Shown here: positions 27,954 through 35,858 of the stretch, piece by piece
Layout of the letters: every line of letters starts with the position of its first letter
Numbering within the stretch: position 1 is the stretch's first letter
Assembly (NCBI GenBank): GCA_022772305.1
Contig: JALFAQ010000011.1
Coordinates: 1-43,247, forward strand
Direction of reading: 5' to 3'
DNA: 43,247 nt
Source: Corynebacterium glucuronolyticum
GTDB lineage: Bacteria > Actinomycetota > Actinomycetes > Mycobacteriales > Mycobacteriaceae
Made by a program: the position numbers and the translations under genes
Notes under the pieces: generated by a model
Told to the model about the DNA's origin: nothing
Databases searched by the model: none
Seen by the model: the letters and a program-made list of their open reading frames with translations, nothing else

Positions 27954-28165
27954 TCATGCCCGCTTTCTTTTGTTCGATTTAGAAAAGCGGGGCTGATATC
28001 GGGTGGGCGGCTCCTTTTCCTCCGCCGGATCGTCGGCGTTGCCGGTGGTTTTGAATTGCTGGTTGGCTTCTTGATGGCGTCGTCGACCTCGTCGGCGTTG
28101 GGGATGCCGTCTTCTTTGGAAGGTTTGAAAAGCGACTGTGTTTTCGCACCGAGTTAGCCGATTTA
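27954..28165 (-). pseudogene. 3' remnant of an unidentified gene
   Basis: One frame reads KTQSLFKPSKEDGIPNADEV and on to DDAIK. After a frameshift near 28075 another reads EANQQFKTTGNADDPAEEKE and ends FSKSNKRKRA before the TGA at 27956-27954. The charged, linker-like composition looks like a protein C-terminus. No start or upstream domain remains; upstream lies a GC-rich 11-bp inverted repeat (28219-28229 with 28249-28259). Confidence 0.35.
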
Positions 28166-28296
28166 CAGTAGCGGGGAGGCGCAGGGAAAGGGTTGCGACG
28201 AACGCCAGCTACAGCAAACCCCACCGCCCGGCACCACAGTGCGTAGCGGGGCGGTGGGGGCGTCGACAAGCGTGAGGTGTCGAGCTTAAAGGGAAG

Positions 28297-28316
28297 CGGT
28301 CCAGCGTGCTGGACCG
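28297..28316 (-). terminator. terminator of the fuconate dehydratase-fucP-fucU operon
   Basis: CGGTCCAG and CTGGACCG form a perfect 8-bp stem with a CGTG loop, 7 nt past the fucU stop. On the minus strand CTTCCCTTTAAG follows. Confidence 0.65.
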
Positions 28317-28322
28317 GAGGTG

Positions 28323-28751
28323 TTATTCGTCCTTAAGCACTCCTTTCTTCAGGATGATATTGCCGTATTGTGCTGTCTCACCGGTGATGACGGTGGCGTA
28401 GGCGTTTTGGGCGTGCTCATAGAAGGCGAAGCGCTCAAACATCTCGGGTGTCGCACCGGGGTAGACGGCCTGGGTGAGCTTTGCGTACTCGGGCCAGATG
28501 GTGGGCGTCGGGTCGTCCCCGACGGTTTCCATGAGGCCGTACTGCCAGTCGTTGTACTGGTCGAGGGGCATAAGGTTGAGGGTGGCCTTGAGTAGGGCGG
28601 GGATGCCCAGGCCGTCGGCGCGCAGGACGCGGTCGGCGCAGCCGGACTGCGGGTAGTGTGCGTCGGTGAAGACGATCTCGTCACCGTGGCCCATTTCTGC
28701 GAGTGCTTTCAGCAGGTCGGGGGAGAGAAGCGGGGAGATGCCGCGCAACAT
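28323..28751 (-). CDS. fucU: L-fucose mutarotase
   Basis: A 142-residue RbsD/FucU-family protein that interconverts alpha- and beta-L-fucose anomers. It has the family start MLRGISPLLSPDLLKALAEMGHGDEIV with the catalytic His at H22, the D30-AHYP segment, and later the FYEHAQNAYATVITGE motif with the active-site Tyr/His region. Length matches FucU (140). It is last in an operon with the fuconate dehydratase and fucP, and its ATG is 1 nt after the fucP stop, so translation is coupled. Confidence 0.93.
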   Translation of the reverse strand: MLRGISPLLSPDLLKALAEMGHGDEIVFTDAHYPQSGCADRVLRADGLGIPALLKATLNLMPLDQYNDWQYGLMETVGDDPTPTIWPEYAKLTQAVYPGATPEMFERFAFYEHAQNAYATVITGETAQYGNIILKKGVLKDE

Positions 28752-28752
28752 G

Positions 28753-30090
28753 CTAGGCCTCCTTGTCCAGGGCGATGCCGTGCTTGAGGGCGTAGAGGCC
28801 GTAGGAGCCGACGGCGGCGAAGCAGACGAGGACGAAGGAGAAGCCGATCTGCGGGTTGGTGATGTCCTGGAGGTGCCCCTGGATCAGCGGGGCGATGGCG
28901 CCGCCGACGATGGCCATGACGAGGCCGGAGGAGGCGAACTTGGTGTCTTTGCCCACACCGGTGAGGGCGATGCCGTAGATGGTGGGGAAGAGGAGAGAGA
29001 TGCAGCCGGACAGGGCGGCGATGCAGAGAGCACCGAAGACGGAGCCGGAGAGGATACCGATGAGGGTGAGTACCACGCCGAGGCCACACATGAAGGTCAG
29101 GAGGGTGCGGCCGTCGTACTTGCCCATGAGCCACACCATGACAAAGCGCATGACGAGGAAGAACAGGAGGGAGATCTGCAGCCACCAGCCAGCGGTTTCC
29201 TTGGATGCACCCTGCGTGTACTGGATGTAGAAGGGGATGAAGGTCCAGATGCAGGTCTGGGCGGCGATGTTGAAGAACTGGGCGATGACACCGAAGCGGT
29301 AGGTCTTGTTGCGCCACAGGCGGCCAACAACACCTTTTTCCACGCCTGTGTAGTCTGTTTCTTCCATGCGCTTGTTCTTCGGAATCTTGACCAGGAAGAT
29401 GGCGATGGCCAGTGCTGCGTAGAAGACACCGAGGATGATGTAGGGGACCATCACCTTTTCCAGCTCACTGGAGGTCTGGGCGAGGACTTCGGCCTCACTC
29501 ATGCCCTGCTTGTCAATGGCTTCGGTGATGTGCGGGGCGACGAACAGGGTCGCCATGAGAACGCCGAGGTTGGAGCCGATCGGGTTGAACGCCTGCGCGA
29601 AGTTGAGACGGCGGGTGGCGTTGTGCTCAGGCCCAAGCGACATGACGAACGGGTTTGCGGAGGTCTCGACGATGGACAGGCCGCCGGCGAGGACGAACAG
29701 CGCAAGGAGGAAGGTGCCGTACTTCATGATCTCCGCTGCGGGGAAAAAGAGGAAGGCACCGAGGGCTGCCAGGCTCATGCCGATGACCACGCCGCCCTTG
29801 AAGCCGAAGCGGGAGTTGATCATGGCGGCGGGGATGGCGAGCAGGAAGTATGCGCCGTAGTAGGCGAACTGGACCAGGGCTGCCTGGAAGGCGGTCATGT
29901 CGAAAACGGAGCTGAATACGTTCACCATCGGGGCCGTAAGGTCGGTGGAGATACCCCAGGCGGCGAAGCACGTGACGATGAGGATGAACGGGACAAGGAG
30001 TCCGGGGTAGACGAACGACCCCTTCGTTTCAACGGGCGTTCCCGCCCCCGCCTCTGTTGGTGGCCTGACTACTTTATCTGGTGTGGACAT
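28753..30090 (-). CDS. fucP: L-fucose:proton symporter
   Basis: A 445-residue MFS permease of the FucP/FHS family with twelve predicted TM segments. Typical blocks are ILIVTCFAAWGISTDLTAPMV in TM1, FQAALVQFAYYGAYFLLAIPAA in TM2, SLGPEHNATRRLNFAQAFNPIGS in the middle of the N-half, and the WKxxIP-like GASKETAGWWLQISLLFF. The ATG overlaps the stop of the upstream fuconate dehydratase gene as TAATG. It is the uptake step of the fucose module; the mutarotase follows. Confidence 0.92.
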   Translation of the reverse strand: MSTPDKVVRPPTEAGAGTPVETKGSFVYPGLLVPFILIVTCFAAWGISTDLTAPMVNVFSSVFDMTAFQAALVQFAYYGAYFLLAIPAAMINSRFGFKGGVVIGMSLAALGAFLFFPAAEIMKYGTFLLALFVLAGGLSIVETSANPFVMSLGPEHNATRRLNFAQAFNPIGSNLGVLMATLFVAPHITEAIDKQGMSEAEVLAQTSSELEKVMVPYIILGVFYAALAIAIFLVKIPKNKRMEETDYTGVEKGVVGRLWRNKTYRFGVIAQFFNIAAQTCIWTFIPFYIQYTQGASKETAGWWLQISLLFFLVMRFVMVWLMGKYDGRTLLTFMCGLGVVLTLIGILSGSVFGALCIAALSGCISLLFPTIYGIALTGVGKDTKFASSGLVMAIVGGAIAPLIQGHLQDITNPQIGFSFVLVCFAAVGSYGLYALKHGIALDKEA

Positions 30091-31391
30091 TAGTGGGCTT
30101 CTTTCGTGTTAGTGGTGTGGAGGTATTGCTTGATGGTGTCGAGCTTCATTTCGCAGCTGTTGCCTGGCTCGGTGGGGGCGAGGTAGTTGCCGTTGGCGAT
30201 GCGGACGGGGTGTACGAAGTGTTCGTGCTGGTTGTCCACGTACTCGATCATGCGGTTGTCGGTGGTGCCGGAGACGGCGACGTAGTCGAACATTGCGAAG
30301 TGTTGGACGGCCTCGCACAGGCCGACACCGCCGGCGTGCGGGCAGACGATCTTGTTGAATCTCTTGGCCAGCAGGTATTCCATGACGATCTCCTGGGGGC
30401 CAGCGACGCGCGTGGCATCAATCTGCATGACGCCGAAGGCGTTGGCCTGCAGGTACTGCTTGTACATGATGCGGCTTTGCATCTGCTCACCGGTGGCCAC
30501 GGGGATCGGGTCGATGGCGCGGGCAATGGCGGCGTGGCCAAGCACGTCGTCGGGGCTGGTCGGCTCCTCCACCCACGTGAGGTCGAAGTCCTTGAACTGT
30601 TTGATCCACTCGATGGCCTGTGGCACGTCCCAGACCTGGTTGGCATCGACGGCGAGCTTGACGTTCGGTCCTATGGCCTCGCGTGCGAGCTGCAGGCGGC
30701 GCAGGTCGTCGTCGAGGTTCTGGCCCACCTTCAGTTTGATGAGGCCGAAGCCCTTCTCCTGGGATTCGGACTTGGCCAGGGACACCATCTTTTCGTCGCT
30801 GTAGCCGAGCCAGCCGGCGGCGGTGGAGTAGCCGGGGTAGCCGTTGTCCAGTAGGTTCTGGATGCGTTCCTGTTTGCCTTCCTCGCCTGACTTAAGGATC
30901 TCAATGGCTTCCTCGGGGGTGAGGGCGTCGGTCAGGTACCGGAAGTCGAGCGTTGCGACGAGCTCCTCGGGCGGCATCTCGGCGAGCAGGCGCCATAGGG
31001 GCTTGCCCGCGCGCTTGGCTTTGATGTCCCACAGTGCGCTGAGGACGGCCCCGATCGCCATGTGTTCGACGCCCTTCTCTGGCCCGAGCCAGCGCAGTTG
31101 GGAGTCGTGGACGAGAAGGTCCCACGCAAGTTTCATGTTGTCTAGTAGCTTTTCGACGTCCTGTCCAAGGATGTTCTCGCTCACGGACTCGATTGCCTTG
31201 GCGACGACATCGTTTCCGCGTCCGATGGTGAAGACAAACCCGACACCGGTGATTCCGTCGTCGGCATCGGTAGCGATCTCCACGTACGCGGACGAGTAGT
31301 CCGGATCAGGGTTCATCGCGTCCGAACCCGACAGAGTCTGTGAGGTGGGGAAGCGGTAGTCGTACGTGGTGACTGATGAGATATGACTCAT
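30090..31391 (-). CDS. fucD: L-fuconate dehydratase (enolase superfamily)
   Basis: A 433-residue enolase-superfamily dehydratase that converts L-fuconate to 2-keto-3-deoxy-L-fuconate. Catalytic and metal residues match the Xanthomonas enzyme almost position for position: K219 and K221 in LIKLKVG, D249 in VDANQVWD, E275 in VEEPTSPD, E302 in ATGEQM and H352 in CPHAGGVGLCE. The ATG at 31391 has AAAAGGAGCTC upstream; a longer frame from 31457 has no RBS. A motif shared with the divergent arm lies at 31431-31447. The gene leads the fucD-fucP-fucU operon. Confidence 0.93.
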   Translation of the reverse strand: MSHISSVTTYDYRFPTSQTLSGSDAMNPDPDYSSAYVEIATDADDGITGVGFVFTIGRGNDVVAKAIESVSENILGQDVEKLLDNMKLAWDLLVHDSQLRWLGPEKGVEHMAIGAVLSALWDIKAKRAGKPLWRLLAEMPPEELVATLDFRYLTDALTPEEAIEILKSGEEGKQERIQNLLDNGYPGYSTAAGWLGYSDEKMVSLAKSESQEKGFGLIKLKVGQNLDDDLRRLQLAREAIGPNVKLAVDANQVWDVPQAIEWIKQFKDFDLTWVEEPTSPDDVLGHAAIARAIDPIPVATGEQMQSRIMYKQYLQANAFGVMQIDATRVAGPQEIVMEYLLAKRFNKIVCPHAGGVGLCEAVQHFAMFDYVAVSGTTDNRMIEYVDNQHEHFVHPVRIANGNYLAPTEPGNSCEMKLDTIKQYLHTTNTKEAH

Positions 31392-31430
31392 GCAGAGCTC
31401 CTTTTGTGAAGTTACAAGCTGGTTGGTACA

Positions 31431-31447
31431 GTTTCGTCTGGCAGAAC
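31431..31447. promoter_or_regulatory. candidate fucose-regulon operator, left arm
   Basis: GTTTCGTCTGGCAGAAC shares 16 of 17 bases with the site before the fucose dehydrogenase gene. The GTTY...GAAC ends make it a near-palindrome. It lies 40 bp upstream of the fuconate dehydratase ATG. Confidence 0.6.
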
Positions 31448-31607
31448 CTAGTTTCAAATTGCTTTCTCACTCAAAGTAACCAACCGCGACCGCGAAAAGC
31501 AAGAGAATCGAGTGAGATAAGAGTTACATCCGGGGGTATGCTCCCTTGCCCCTACCGCCGTAATAGCATGACAATGAAACGGATAACTGCAGGAAAATGG
31601 AGAAAAA

Positions 31608-32378
31608 ATGACTGATAAAAAGCGCCTGACGGCGGCGGACAAAACCGTCATTACGCTGCGAGCGGCCATTGAAAACCGGCGCTTTTCCGACATCGTCGAG
31701 GCGACCGGTTTCGCCAAAGCCACCGTCCACCGCATCCTGCAAACGCTTCTTGATTACCAGCTTGTCACCCTCACCTCTTCGGGGGAGTACATTCCCGGCT
31801 CGGCGGCGCTCAAACTTGCGGGGTCGGCGCTGAGTGCTATCGACATTTCGGAAATTGCTACCCCGTTTCTGGCTGATCTCGCCTCAACTACCGGCTACAC
31901 CGTGCACCTGGCTGCCCTCAACCATGACGAGGCTATTTACATCGCCAAGTGCAACGGCTCCACGCCTTATTACATCCCATCCGGCCTGGGACAACGCCTC
32001 CCGCTGCATACGACGGCGATCGGCAAGTGCCTCATGGCTGACTTCTCGTATGACGACGTCGTCAACCACGCCGTCGACCACGGCCTCAAGCCCCGCACCC
32101 CGAACACCATCACCACTCTGGACGCCTACCTGGACGAACTCTCCCGCATCCGCGCCCGCGGCTACAGCTTCGACGACGAAGAAAACGTCCCCGGCATCCG
32201 TTGCATCGGTGCCCCCGTTTTCGGGATGCAGGGCAAGGCCACCTACGGCCTCTCCATGACCGCGCTGGCGATGGAAAAAACCCTCGACGAACTGGAAGAA
32301 TACGCCGAACTCGTGGTGGGGTGTGCCCGCAATATTTCCGAGGCTTTGGGGGCACCCAACTACGGGTATGCGGGGTGA
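31608..32378 (+). CDS. IclR-family transcriptional regulator of L-fucose genes
   Basis: A 256-residue IclR protein. The N-terminal winged HTH spans about residues 8-70 (RFSDIVEATGFAKATVHRILQTL, then a wing with GEYIPGSAALKLAG). The C-terminal effector domain follows (LADLASTTGYTVHLAALNHDEAIYIAK, LPLHTTAIGKCLMA, RARGYSFDDEENVPGIRCIGAPVF). It starts at an ATG with GGAG 8 nt upstream and lies between the two fucose arms. IclR proteins can repress or activate; the twin operator-like motifs beside it suggest it controls both arms. Its ligand could be L-fucose or a pathway intermediate (inference). Confidence 0.9.
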   Translation: MTDKKRLTAADKTVITLRAAIENRRFSDIVEATGFAKATVHRILQTLLDYQLVTLTSSGEYIPGSAALKLAGSALSAIDISEIATPFLADLASTTGYTVHLAALNHDEAIYIAKCNGSTPYYIPSGLGQRLPLHTTAIGKCLMADFSYDDVVNHAVDHGLKPRTPNTITTLDAYLDELSRIRARGYSFDDEENVPGIRCIGAPVFGMQGKATYGLSMTALAMEKTLDELEEYAELVVGCARNISEALGAPNYGYAG

Positions 32379-32426
32379 AATAAGACGAATTCGTCCCCCG
32401 TTTGCTAATCTGATTTATGAATCCTA

Positions 32427-32443
32427 GTTCCGTCTGGCAGAAC
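32427..32443. promoter_or_regulatory. candidate fucose-regulon operator, right arm
   Basis: GTTCCGTCTGGCAGAAC has inverted GTTC/GAAC ends and differs by one base from the left-arm site. It directly precedes the RBS GAAAGGA, so a bound regulator would block transcription or initiation. Confidence 0.6.
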
Positions 32444-32457
32444 GAGAAAGGATTATG

Positions 32458-33243
32458 ATGGATCTGGGATTGACCGGAAAGGTCTTCATCATCACCGGCG
32501 GACTCCGCGGCATCGGCAAGGGCATCACCCTGCAACTGGCACGCGAGGGCGCCATCGTCGTCGTGTTCAACCGCTCGGAAGTCACCGACGAATTCCGCAC
32601 AGACATCGAAGCAACCGGTGTCACGTGGGAGTACAAGCAAATCGACCTCAATGACACGGATCTCATCCAGGGTCTTGTCGACGACGTCTACAACACCTAC
32701 GGCCACATTGACGGCATCGTCAACAACGCCGGCTGCAACGACAACCTCGCCCTGGAAACCACGACGTGGCAGCAGTTCGAGAAGTCCCTCCACGGCAACC
32801 TCACGCACTACTACGAGATGGTTCACGCCTCCGTCGGCTACCTCAAGGAGTCCCACGGCGCCGTCGTCAACATCGGTTCCAAGACCGCGCTGACCGGCCA
32901 GGGCAAGACCTCCGCCTACGCCGCCGCCAAGGGCGCCATCCTCGGCCTCACCCGCGAGTGGGCCGCAGCGCTTGCCGCCGACCGAGTCCGCGTCAACGCC
33001 ATCGTCGTTGCCGAAGCCTGGACCCCGCTCTACGCCAACTGGATCAAGACCTTCGGCGACAAGGAAGCCCAGCAGGCCCGCCTCAAGCTCATCACCGAAA
33101 AGATCCCGCTCGAGCAGCGCATGACGACGACGGAAGAAATCGGCAACACCGCCGCCTTCCTCCTCTCCCCGCGCTCCTCCCACACGACCGGCCAGTGGGT
33201 CCACGTCGACGGCGGGTACGTCCACCTCGACCGCGCGCTGTGA
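32458..33243 (+). CDS. L-fucose dehydrogenase (SDR family)
   Basis: A 261-residue short-chain dehydrogenase. It has the nucleotide-binding TGGLRGIG at 13-20, NNAG at 89-92, catalytic S141, and Y154-x3-K158 in SAYAAAKGA. The C-terminal VHVDGGYVHLDRAL is typical. In this cluster it should oxidise L-fucose at C1 to L-fucono-1,5-lactone, with NAD or NADP; the coenzyme choice cannot be judged safely. Two ATGs (32455, 32458) follow the RBS GAAAGGA; the second has the better 6-nt spacing. The stop overlaps the next start as TGATG. Confidence 0.87.
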   Translation: MDLGLTGKVFIITGGLRGIGKGITLQLAREGAIVVVFNRSEVTDEFRTDIEATGVTWEYKQIDLNDTDLIQGLVDDVYNTYGHIDGIVNNAGCNDNLALETTTWQQFEKSLHGNLTHYYEMVHASVGYLKESHGAVVNIGSKTALTGQGKTSAYAAAKGAILGLTREWAAALAADRVRVNAIVVAEAWTPLYANWIKTFGDKEAQQARLKLITEKIPLEQRMTTTEEIGNTAAFLLSPRSSHTTGQWVHVDGGYVHLDRAL

Positions 33244-34016
33244 TGAGGCTTGTCGACGCCCACTTCCACACGTGGGACTTAGAAAAACAGGCCATGAGCT
33301 GGCTCGACGACGAATCCGACAAACTGCAGCGCAGCTTCACCTATGAGGGGCTCACCGAGGTCTACGACAACCTCGGCATCACCCTCGCCGGTGCCGTCCA
33401 CATTGAGGCCGATGCCGATGACCCCGTCCTCGAGCACTCCCTCCTCAAGACCCGCCTGCCACACACCGTCGGCATCGTCGCCCATGCCCACCTCTCCGCG
33501 GACATGGAGATTCCCGACGGCTGCTGCGGCATCCGCGACGTCCTCCACGTCCCCAGCTCCCCACCCGGACGCTGCGTCACCCCCGATTTCCTCGCCGGCC
33601 TCTCCAAGCTCGCCGAGGCGGGATTGCCTTTCGACGCCTGCATCCGCGTGGATGAGCTGGAAGACCTCTACAAGGCCTGCCGCTTCGTGCCCCACGCCAC
33701 GGTCGTCCTCGACCACCTGGGCAACGGCCAGCAGCTCACCCCCGCCTACCAAAAGGTTATGGAAAAGCTCGGTAGCCTTCCCAATGTCTACTGCAAGCTG
33801 TCGGGCCTGCCGGCGCCGGAAGGCAGAGAGGTGCTGAGTTTTGTGGCCTCCGTCTTCCCCTGGTCCCGCCTGCTCTACAGCTCCAACTGGCCCGTCATTT
33901 TGACCTATTCCGGGGTCCGTGAAAACCTCGCGCTCCTTCGGGATACCTTCGAGGATTCCCCCCTCGTCTTTACTGAAAACGCGGTCCGCGTCTACAACCT
34001 TGAAAGGACCTCCTAA
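33243..34016 (+). CDS. L-fuconolactonase (amidohydrolase family)
   Basis: A 257-residue COG3618-type amidohydrolase (TIM-barrel) that should open L-fuconolactone to L-fuconate. The metal-site HxH is in DAHFHTWD at residues 5-12, a further His is in VVLDHLGNG near residue 160, and YSSNWPVILTYSG near 215-227 corresponds to the conserved GS(D/N)WPV motif, here with Asn. It is slightly short for the family (about 270-290). The start is the ATG that shares one base with the fucose dehydrogenase stop; a longer frame in this phase is an antisense-like shadow of the dehydrogenase. Confidence 0.85.
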   Translation: MRLVDAHFHTWDLEKQAMSWLDDESDKLQRSFTYEGLTEVYDNLGITLAGAVHIEADADDPVLEHSLLKTRLPHTVGIVAHAHLSADMEIPDGCCGIRDVLHVPSSPPGRCVTPDFLAGLSKLAEAGLPFDACIRVDELEDLYKACRFVPHATVVLDHLGNGQQLTPAYQKVMEKLGSLPNVYCKLSGLPAPEGREVLSFVASVFPWSRLLYSSNWPVILTYSGVRENLALLRDTFEDSPLVFTENAVRVYNLERTS

Positions 34017-34901
34017 ATGCTGAAGGGAACAATCTGCCCGTCGATTACGCCCATGACTAGCGAGGGCACAATCGATTACGACGCCTGGGGCGACCACCTC
34101 GACTGCCTCATCGACGCCGGCATCCACGGCATCCTCATCTTCGGCTCCATCGGCGAGTTCTACGCGATCCCCGCCGAGGAAAAGAAGACCGCCATCGCCT
34201 GGGCCTGCGACCACGTCGCCGGCCGCACGGCTCTCCTCGTCGGCACCGGTGGCAACGACGTCCGCGAGGTCATCGACCTCACCAACTTCGCCCACGACAA
34301 GGGTGCCACGGCCTCCGTCATCGTCAGCCCCTTCTACTTCGGTCCGAGCCCCGACCTCGCCATTGAGTACTTCAACAAGGTCGCCGGCTCCACCAAGTCT
34401 CCGATCATCCTCTACAACTTCCCCGACCGCACGGGAAGCGACCTGAGCGCCCCGATCGTCGACAAGCTTGCGAAGGCCAACCCCAACATCATCGGCGTCA
34501 AGGACACCATCGACTCCATCGCTCACAACCGCTCCCTCATCAGCGCAGTTGGAAGCGACTTGTCGATCTTCTCCGGCTTCGACGAGTACTACATCTCCAA
34601 CCGCATCGCCGGCGGCGCCGGCATCATCTCCGGTCTGACCAACATCATCCCCGAGATCTTCGTCGCGATGCACGAATCCTACGAATCCGGCGACTTCGCC
34701 GACGCCATCTCCTTCGCCTCTCGAATCTCCGCCTTCATGGGCCTCTACTCAATTGGCGACAACTTCATCCACACCATCAAGACCGCTGTCCGCCTCCGCA
34801 CCGGCGCCGACATGTTCACCGGCACCCGCGAACCCTACCTTTCGCTGTCCAGCGCCGAGGTAGACCGACTCCGCGAACTCATCCGCGAAGTCACAGCGTA
34901 A
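34017..34901 (+). CDS. 2-keto-3-deoxy-L-fuconate aldolase (DapA/NAL family)
   Basis: A 294-residue class I aldolase of the dihydrodipicolinate synthase/N-acetylneuraminate lyase family. The Schiff-base Lys is K162 in IIGVKDTIDS, the catalytic Tyr is Y133 in ILYNFPDRTG, and GSIGEF at 43-48 stands for the GTTGE motif. In this operon it should split 2-keto-3-deoxy-L-fuconate into pyruvate and L-lactaldehyde. The ATG follows the lactonase stop with no gap, and AAAGGACC within the upstream gene serves as RBS. Some bacteria use a dehydrogenase at this step instead; the DapA-type gene here indicates the aldolase branch. Confidence 0.87.
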   Translation: MLKGTICPSITPMTSEGTIDYDAWGDHLDCLIDAGIHGILIFGSIGEFYAIPAEEKKTAIAWACDHVAGRTALLVGTGGNDVREVIDLTNFAHDKGATASVIVSPFYFGPSPDLAIEYFNKVAGSTKSPIILYNFPDRTGSDLSAPIVDKLAKANPNIIGVKDTIDSIAHNRSLISAVGSDLSIFSGFDEYYISNRIAGGAGIISGLTNIIPEIFVAMHESYESGDFADAISFASRISAFMGLYSIGDNFIHTIKTAVRLRTGADMFTGTREPYLSLSSAEVDRLRELIREVTA

Positions 34902-35054
34902 CCCGCGGTTTGCCCAAACTACCGCAGTGGGCTATTCTTACTACAGTGGTTACCTTCTATGGTGGTGGGTAATCATGGTGTTTATAGCGCGAGGGATCGG
35001 TTTTGGGGTGGTGCCCAAAACCACTAGCGTCCCCGCGTTCCTTTCTGGGGGCAG

Positions 35055-35082
35055 ATGGCGTCCGGGTTTTCCCGGGCGCCAT
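35055..35082 (+). terminator. terminator after the fucose dehydrogenase operon
   Basis: A 12-bp stem with one mismatch (ATGGCGTCCGGG with CCCGGGCGCCAT) and a TTTT loop, followed by TTGTGTATT. It lies 150 bp past the aldolase stop and directly upstream of the next promoter. Confidence 0.65.
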
Positions 35083-35087
35083 TTGTG

Positions 35088-35093
35088 TATTCT
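35088..35093 (+). promoter_or_regulatory. -10-like TATTCT, probable leaderless promoter of paralogue B
   Basis: TATTCT ends 6 nt before the ATG at 35100 and there is no Shine-Dalgarno. An ATG at 35055, which would extend the protein, lies inside the terminator stem and is rejected. Confidence 0.45.
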
Positions 35094-35099
35094 GCATAC

Positions 35100-35858
35100 A
35101 TGTCACAAAATTTCCTGGAATCCATTGGACTCCTTCCGGACCGCGACGCGGATTATGAGCTCGTCTCCCACGTCGATGTTCTGGGCATGGACTTGAGCGA
35201 GCGCCCCGTCAACGGCCTCACACAGTGGGGGATCTACCCGGACCCGTCGGGCGCGAACATCGGCTACGCGGTGACCACGGAGGATGTCGGCCTCGAGCTC
35301 TTCTCCCTCCGCGCGACCCACGCCAACCGCACGCTCGTCCGCCAGCTCACACCCGGTCTTGCCGAGGTCCAGATCGTCAACGAGGACGAGGAGGTTACCT
35401 CTAAGGTCCTCGTTGCTGTAGATGACCCGGCGGTCTACCCCGACCCCGCGAGCGAGGATCCCTTCCTCCCCGCCGCCGAATACCGCATCGGCGCTATCGC
35501 CGTGGAGCTCACCACCTTCGACAACGTCGAGGAGTGGCGCAAGACCCAAGAGCCGATCGATGCCAACGGTGAAACCATCTACCTGGGGCCCGGCTTCATC
35601 GCCAGCCCCTGGCTCTTCGAGCTCGCCAAGAACCCCCAGGCCATCGACCATGCGAACCCCATCGCTGTCCTCAACGCCGAGTGCCAGGAGGCCGAGCTCG
35701 TCACCAACGAGCTGACCGGCAACAGCTGGTACAGGGTCGAGATCGATTGTGGCTTCCCGCTTACCCTCGGCATGCCCGCCGATTCCCACCCGGAACCCGG
35801 GAAAATCATCGACGGCCAGGTCTTTCTCACCGGATCGACGGGGCACTGGTACGCATGA
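35100..35858 (+). CDS. conserved unknown protein, paralogue B
   Basis: A 252-residue protein of unknown function, paralogous to the product of 5740-6528. Matching blocks are MSQNFLESIG against MELEFLEAMG, YPDPSGANIGY against YRDPSGVSICF, the VAVDDPAVYPDP segment, VEEWRKTQEPID, GPGFIASPW, NELTGNSWYRVEIDCGFPLTL and the end QVFLTGSTGHWYA. No signal peptide, TM segment or catalytic motif is seen. Its stop overlaps the start of a third, broken copy as ATGA, indicating that these genes travel as a coupled pair. Codon use is C/G-ending like the neighbouring fucose and sucrose genes, whereas paralogue A is less so. Confidence 0.75.
   Translation: MSQNFLESIGLLPDRDADYELVSHVDVLGMDLSERPVNGLTQWGIYPDPSGANIGYAVTTEDVGLELFSLRATHANRTLVRQLTPGLAEVQIVNEDEEVTSKVLVAVDDPAVYPDPASEDPFLPAAEYRIGAIAVELTTFDNVEEWRKTQEPIDANGETIYLGPGFIASPWLFELAKNPQAIDHANPIAVLNAECQEAELVTNELTGNSWYRVEIDCGFPLTLGMPADSHPEPGKIIDGQVFLTGSTGHWYA

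Noticed and set aside
28666..30093. 475-codon plus-strand frame opposite fucP
   Set aside because: Asp/Glu/Gly-rich antisense shadow of a GC-rich membrane-protein gene; fucP on the other strand has clear FHS motifs.
32110..33225. 371-codon minus-strand frame across the IclR and fucose dehydrogenase genes
   Set aside because: It crosses the intergenic operator and two supported genes; composition is not protein-like.
32766..34016. Upstream extension of the fuconolactonase frame to 32766
   Set aside because: The added part is Arg/Pro-rich read-through of the fucose dehydrogenase gene in another frame. The real protein begins at MRLVDAHFHTWD.
33279..34673. 464-codon minus-strand frame opposite the lactonase and aldolase genes
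   Set aside because: Antisense shadow caused by strong C-ending codons. It spans the boundary of two well-supported genes.
35055..35099. ATG at 35055 as start of paralogue B
   Set aside because: It lies in the stem of a terminator hairpin, and the extra residues do not align with paralogue A, which begins exactly where the ATG at 35100 does.
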